Shown here one piece after another: positions 58,442 through 64,000 of a stretch of DNA of 64,000 nucleotides. The position numbers and the translations under genes were made by a program. Below the pieces are notes generated by a model. The model made no database searches, had not been told where the DNA came from, and was given only the letters and a program-made list of their open reading frames with translations. Origin of the DNA: Rhododendron vialii (taxonomy: Eukaryota > Streptophyta > Magnoliopsida > Ericales > Ericaceae); NCBI RefSeq assembly GCF_030253575.1, contig NC_080563.1, positions 14,403,001 to 14,467,000 of the forward strand, given 5' to 3'. The stretch's first letter is position 1. Every line of letters begins with the position of its first letter.

Positions 58442-60071
58442 CTGCCAAAACCACAAGGATTTATAGATTAAGGAGATACAGAGTTAAAAAGCACAGACAT
58501 ACCACCATAAGTACAACTGCCAATGGAGAAAAATATAAAACAAAACCTTATTGAAACGTCACAATTTTATCAGTTGCCAAAGAGCCACTTTTTTTAAAGC
58601 AACTACCAACTCTTCCACTCTGAAGTTTGGAATCATAAATGCATATGACAAAGAATGTGCCCATCGGTTAAATGAATTGTCTCAGAAGTTCAATTGCTGC
58701 TGTATGGTTCTTATGACATAATATTGCAAGGAGGGTGTTTTGCAAGGATGACATAGAAACAAACAATTTAACTGCTGCTATGTGCAGGATTTTGTATAGT
58801 CCTGTTTCTAAGTAGCTTCAATCAGATTTAAAGGAGCTAGAGGATTTTCATATCGCCAAGCATTGACTGTCTTTCAGGTTTTGTTGGCCACAAAGTACCA
58901 ATGATTCAACCTAGAGGCCACCACAATTGGATTGAACGGCAGAACTATGCTTTGGCCGTGGTCCCCCTTCATTTTTTTGCGTGTTGCCCTCTTTATATGC
59001 ATTTATGTGTGGTTAGGGTAGTATGCTGCAAGTTTTCAAGCATGACTGGCCCCTCCCACACCTGAATATTTAACAACTTTAATTAGGGGTCAATAAGTAA
59101 CTAATCAAAGCAAAATGTCCTCCTGCCTATTTGGAACTCTCCCACCTGACTTACAAGGTTTTGCTCCTCCGAAATGAAATCGTAGTTCCACGCATGATGA
59201 GATTGGTATAGGAGATTTACTTAGCCTTATCAGTCTTACCACAAACACAGTATCTTATGAATCCTCAACAATAAGAATATCTGGAGTTAAGTCTATACTT
59301 ATCAAGCCTGATTGATTTACGAGCAAAAAATCTAATGAACATTTACTGAAATCCTCCATGAACGAAAATTCAGCATTCACCTTCACCTGCTTAAAGATTA
59401 GCAAGAGCCGGAGCTGGAAGAATACACACACTGCCTATTCGGGACACTGAAAACAGAGGTTATGCTGAGACAGATCCAAGTCTCCAAAATTACCTCTAAT
59501 CGATTACTTCAAACTAAACTAAATTGGTAAAATACCTAAAAGAGGCCCAGTTCTAAGATAGCCGCAGACATTGATCGGTACCTCTCATTGACAGGGAAAA
59601 AAGCAACCTCTATTTATTCCAGAGGCTCCACTAGACAGTGTAACTAATGGATGAAGTCCTAGACACTACAATAGTTAGTTCCAGTATTACCCATCACTCT
59701 GTCAATCCACTTGGTTCCAGACTAGGCACGACCCAAGATCATCGTTCCCGTTAGTTACCGAAGATTGAAAACTTTCTCAGGCCTATCTCATGCACAGTAT
59801 GAAAAAAAAAAATTCTTAAATCCAGAATTCATATTTACCCAAAAAACACTTGGCAAGCGGAAAACTTATTCCCAATTTCGATTACCACCTTCAAAAACAC
59901 AGCAATACATCCTAAGATCTCTGCCTAATCCTAGTCATTTGAAGTCTCTATGATTGCGATACCTGATCAATATGATATAGGTGTAAGTATTCACATGGGA
60001 AAAAAGTTCGAAACGGGAAAAGGGAAATTTAGCATCTGAATGAATGAAAAGGGGTGAAAGTGAAAACAAAC
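58442..60071. other. Spacer without recognised genes
   Basis: Searched on both strands for upstream exons of the candidate gene; none convincing. No repeat boundary seen. Confidence 0.35.
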
Positions 60072-60239
60072 CGTTGCAACTCCATCCCAGTGTCTCCCAG
60101 GTTTGATTCCATAGCGATTTTGGGGACCATCCAGCTTCCTTCTTATCCAGCTCTGAGTAGGAATTTCTTGAGGTATCCGAAATCCGGATTCTTTCATTCA
60201 TATCCTCGTCTTCCCCTAGATCCGGTAGGACAAGTTCCG
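60072..60239 (-). pseudogene. Second, broken copy of BUD13 exon 7
   Basis: Reads SELVLPDLGEDEDM, then, one frame over, KESGFRIPQEIPTQSWIRRK and NRYGIKPGRHWDGV, matching BUD13 exon 7 at 49437-49617. A 4-base insertion after the EDEDM codons shifts the frame and 7 bases are lost just before the exon end. The first 50 or so bases of the intron after the exon are also similar (GTTTGTTTTCACTTTCACCC against GTTTGTTCACGCTCACCC), so this is a genomic duplication, not a retrocopy. No other BUD13 exon was found near it. Confidence 0.8.
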
Positions 60240-60568
60240 AATACAAAAACAAGGGGGCGAATTCTATGAAATTTAATATTGTTATGTGTGTGACAATTTT
60301 CGTGCATAGCACGGGTTCGATGCTAGTTGTTTTCAACATAAAATTTCCCAGAAATTTGATTCATGATAATCGTTATCCTATTCCTACCCAAGAAAATTCC
60401 TAAAAATTTATTTCCTAATAATTATATTCCTATTCCAACTAAGATTCTGGTCCTGCAAATATAAAGTGAGACTATTCAGTACTCTTGCTCTTGGAGTACC
60501 AGAATACTTGCCCACCACGCATTAAACGTCGGAGTCACATACTTTGTTATACAATCCAGCCATAGCCT

Positions 60569-60570
<2 letters not shown>

Positions 60571-60623
<53 letters not shown>
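60571..60623. repeat. (TC)n microsatellite
   Basis: Uninterrupted TC dinucleotides, 53 bases. Confidence 0.95.
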
Positions 60624-60625
<2 letters not shown>

Positions 60626-60932
60626 GCGCACGAAGAACATGTCGCAAACTCTGTCCGTCTATCGCCCATCTGAAGAACAGATCGAAGATAGCAAGTTCGA
60701 AATTCAAAATACTCGAAAAGATTTGTGAAAGGTTTATTTGTCATCCCTCCATGTTTTGTATGCAAAATCTGAAATTTGTATCCAAAAGTTCTCTGTTTCG
60801 TACTCAAAATCTGGATTCATAGAAACCGACCAAACCGAACCAATAATACTCAAACCGAACTGGTCGGTTCGGTGAGAAAACACGCCAATGACCAAGAACA
60901 GATCACACAGAGGCACATGCCGGGGATGCGAT

Positions 60933-62160
60933 CGACGAATGAAAGTATCTGAACTTAAGAAAATTTGTTCGAGGCCTGATTTGGTAGAGGTTTGGGATGT
61001 GACTTCTGCTCACCCTAAGTTATTGGTGTTTCTCAAATCGCATCGGAACTCTGTACCCGTGCCACGACATTGGAGGAGTCATCAGAGAAAGTATTTGCAG
61101 GGGAAGCATGGTATTGAGAAACAGCCTTTTCAACTCCCTGATTTTATTGCTGCTACGGGGATTGACAAAATCAGGGAGGGCTACATTCAGAAACAAGAGA
61201 AGCTTAAACAGAAGCAAAGTGAGAAGATGATGCATCCAAAGATGGGGAGAACTGATATCGATTATCGGGTTCTCCATGATGCGTTTCTCAAGTACCAAAA
61301 GAAGCCGAATTTGACAGCACACGGCGATATCTATTACCAAGGAAAAGAGTTTGAGGTCGAGCTAACGAGAGAGATGAAGCCTGGGATGCAACTATCACAG
61401 CTATTGAAAGAAGCAATTGGTATGATACGAGGCGGCGCTCCTCCCCCGTGGCTCATCAGTATGCAGAGACATGGTCCACCTCCTTCTTATCCAAACTTGA
61501 AAATTCCTGGGGTGAATGCTCCTATTCCTCCCGGTGCTAGTTATGGTTATCATCCCGGAGGTTTGGGCAAACCTCCTGTCAGTGAATACGGGGATGTCTT
61601 TGGGGTTCAACACCAGTACAACCAGGAGGAAAAATTAGTCGGCAACACCAAGCATTGGGGTGATTTGGAAGAAGAAGAAGAGGAGGAGCTGGTGTCAGAA
61701 CAGACCGAGGAAGAGGAACAGACCGGGGGAGAGGAATCAGAGGCCAACATTCAATCTGTTGGCATTGAGACACCGGATGTTATTGATCTTCGCAAGAGGC
61801 CAAGAACAGAGCCAGATAAGTATCTTTATCGAGTACTTGACAAAAAGGATGAAAGGATTGCTCCGGGGACCTTACTTGGAACACCTCATGTATATGTCGT
61901 TGGCAGCTCTGGCACTCAAGACAAGACTGCTGCCAAAGGGGTTGATTAATTGTTGCAGCGTCGGAAATCAGATGGGGTTGATGTCACATTACAACCGGAA
62001 GAGTTGGAAGTAATGGACGATGCTTTGCCTGCAAAGTATGAGCTAGTGAGGGAGGAGGAGGAGGAGGTGGAGAAGCTGCGTAGTCTGCCAGAGGACTTCA
62101 GCGACATGGTTGCTAAGTATGATAAGTATATGAATAAAAAAAAGGCAGGAAAAACAGGGC
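60933..62160 (+). pseudogene. SF3B2 (SAP145) processed pseudogene
   Basis: SF3B2 is the U2 snRNP SF3b subunit that contacts pre-mRNA near the branch site. Homology starts at RRMKVSELKKICSRPD and runs without introns through the DUF382 region (LLVFLKSHRNSVPVPRHW, QPFQLPDFIAATGIDKIR), the PSP region (FEVELTREMKPGMQ, GAPPPWLISMQRHGPPPSYP), the acidic run and ETPDVIDLRK ... RIAPGTLLGTPH. The first 200 or so residues of the family are missing. A TAA at 61947-61949 interrupts TAAKGVD|LLQRRKSDGVDV; beyond it the frame continues VTLQPEELEVMDDALPAKYE to EDFSDMVAKYDKY. Residues around GDVFG are deleted relative to the family and several conserved positions are changed. 5' truncation, absence of introns and a nonsense codon indicate a retrocopy. 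An open frame of 353 codons remains, so translation of a fragment cannot be ruled out. Confidence 0.8.
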
Positions 62161-64000
62161 AAGTTGAGGAGAAATCATATCAGGTTCTAGGATTTTTTGC
62201 TTTTGCCATCGCATGTTTGAACGTTTGGCTGCTGGCCTGTATTTTTGTTTACTTCTCTAGTTATAATTATAACTTGTTGAGTAATTTGGAGCTGAGGGCT
62301 GAAATCCAAATTCATCCTCTATAACCTTCCAGCCTTACTAAGCTGGATTGTGTGATTTTCCCTTATATATGAAATAGTTTGAATAAACTATGCATATTTT
62401 TCTTTTCAATACAGTTTCGATTTTCAGCATATAAGTAACCCAGTACTTCCATCAAGAATAAAGCAGGTGTTCCACACGTTGAATGAGGGCAGCAGTTTAT
62501 TGCACGAGGTGAATAGTACATCACGTGCTTGTTGCCTGTGCCATTTATAATACAACATGTTATGTACCGGTGTTATCACCTTATCATGACGTGAATTATA
62601 CATTTATAATACAACATGTTATGTACCGGTGTTGTTATCTTATCATGACGCGAATTATACATCACTTGCTTGTTGATTGTACCATTTACAGTACAACATG
62701 CAAATGCACAGGTACTATCACTTTCCAAACAAGAAATACACTTGTATACTGGTCTCAGTTGGTATTCTGCTACGAAGGCCCATGTTTTTTAAACTACTGA
62801 GGGAAAAGACTCCTGTATTTCTTATGATGGCCTCAGTCCAGGCAACTGCAACTTGACAAACCAACAATGGTTAGGCTGCTAGTGGTGTGGTAAACCTTTC
62901 CTAAAATAAGGTTGTCCTTCGTTTCACATTTGTCAGGTTTTTGTTAAACATACTTCATAGCGTCTGATCTTTACAAATGTAGAATACCAACTTCTACATA
63001 ATCCTTATTTTCTTTGGAGTTAAACTTTTATTCGCCGCTGGTAAAAGCTATACTACTGCGCGGTTCCTTCGAAGTACATGTTAGAACATCTTTGATTCCT
63101 TTTGTCTGCTGTTCTAAGAAACCTCTATGCTTTCTGTTGAATGGGTTTTTCCCAATGTAAACTCCACTGTCATGGACCAGTTGAGCAATGTTGACTGCAT
63201 CATTTATGCTATGGAATCCCTTTTTATTTCCATCTGCCCATCTCTGGTTAGATTACGAACCTAGTAGTTCAACTGCCAATTCATCTACTCAGGATGCCTT
63301 ATTGGCCAAGATACTTGGGAGCCCATGATAAAATTATAAAAGAGGGATTTCCCTATAATTTCTGGCTTCATATTATGTTCCCACGAATTTTGTTTTGCAT
63401 ACCTGATCTGATTTTAAAACTAAAATTTGAATAAACCCTTGGTCATGGATCTCATTTCCTGCCTTATTTTGATTTCCTTTTACCGGTAATTGTTCTCTAT
63501 CTTCGTTTTTTTCTTTTCGCTTGGTAAAAAAAAGTTTATAATTACCGGTTCGTTATTTAGGGAAAAAACCTGAAAAATTCTTAAGTTTACTTTGCTTGTA
63601 TCCTTTTAAACTATGCGCAATGCTTAGGGTTTACTTGGGATGGGGGCGAGTATCTCGTCAAGGTCTAGCCCAAAGGTAATCTTCTATCTTGTTTTTAGGT
63701 ATGTGCTATTTTAGTAGAAAAGAGCTGTTTGAATTGATGTAGAATCATGTTAGCAGTTCGGAAACATGAAGAAGCTAACTCCTTCATGATTGATTTTTCT
63801 GATATAATCTTGAGGCCCTCACTTTGGTACTTGGATGGCACCAATTTTATCTTAAGGTTGCAGCCATAAACACCTGGAATGGCTGTAAGCACGCTTGGCT
63901 TGTCGACGTTGTGGTGTCGCCGTATTGAATTTATTCATTAGAAGGTATTTCTGCTGAATGGTAAGAATAACACTTTTAACGTGAAGTTACTAGTAATTTC
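62161..64000. other. 3' flank and spacer with a 59-bp tandem repeat
   Basis: 62542-62659 holds two 59-bp units (CATTTATAATACAACATGTT ... GACG(T/C)GAATTATA), with a third, diverged unit after. No gene was recognised to the right edge. Confidence 0.5.

Overview
The window is nuclear DNA of a land plant, most likely a eudicot. Its genes are split by GT-AG introns, its proteins match plant families (UPF1, BUD13, MOT1 molybdate transporter, expansin-like B, PLS-class PPR), and it is crowded with plant transposable elements: LINE, TRIM, solo LTR, Helitron, hAT-, MULE- and Harbinger-like elements. GA/CT microsatellites recur throughout. I cannot name the species. There are no operons, CRISPR arrays, rRNA genes or prokaryotic signals.

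Layout. 1-4793 (-): the first two coding exons of UPF1, the nonsense-mediated decay helicase; the gene runs off the left edge and a LINE sits just inside intron 2. 5-13 kb: mobile elements (MITE-like, foldback, two hAT-like elements with 8-bp target duplications, a solo LTR). 13.86-17.2 kb (-): a GOT1-like Golgi transport gene with exons 1, 2 and the last one, but no middle exons. 17.8-29.2 kb: repeats only (LTR-like sequence with hairpins, a Helitron, a tandem TRIM array, an intact TRIM, a third hAT-like element). 29.5-34.75 kb (+): a five-exon expansin-like B gene whose 4.1-kb intron 3 contains a complete two-exon MOT1 gene on the other strand. 36.5-38.4 kb (-): a PPR pseudogene. 39.6-53.0 kb (-): an eight-exon BUD13 gene whose last intron is 9.75 kb long and holds a 3.2-kb inverted repeat and a 5.6-kb decayed LINE. 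53.2-56.8 kb: nested small transposons and tandem repeats. 56.8-58.4 kb (-): well-bounded exons of a gene I do not recognise. 60.1-60.2 kb (-): a broken second copy of BUD13 exon 7. 60.9-62.2 kb (+): an intronless, 5'-truncated SF3B2 retro-pseudogene.

The genes do not form a pathway. Three of the families act on RNA (UPF1 in mRNA surveillance, BUD13 in the RES splicing complex, SF3B2 in U2 snRNP), but the SF3B2 copy is dead. MOT1 handles molybdate and EXLB acts in the cell wall. The most striking features are architectural: one gene nested inside another's intron, and a gene kept apart from its 86-bp last exon by about 9.75 kb of transposon-derived DNA. Exon coordinates were worked out by hand from homology plus GT-AG sites; in the EXLB, MOT1, BUD13 and UPF1 models every reading phase closes.
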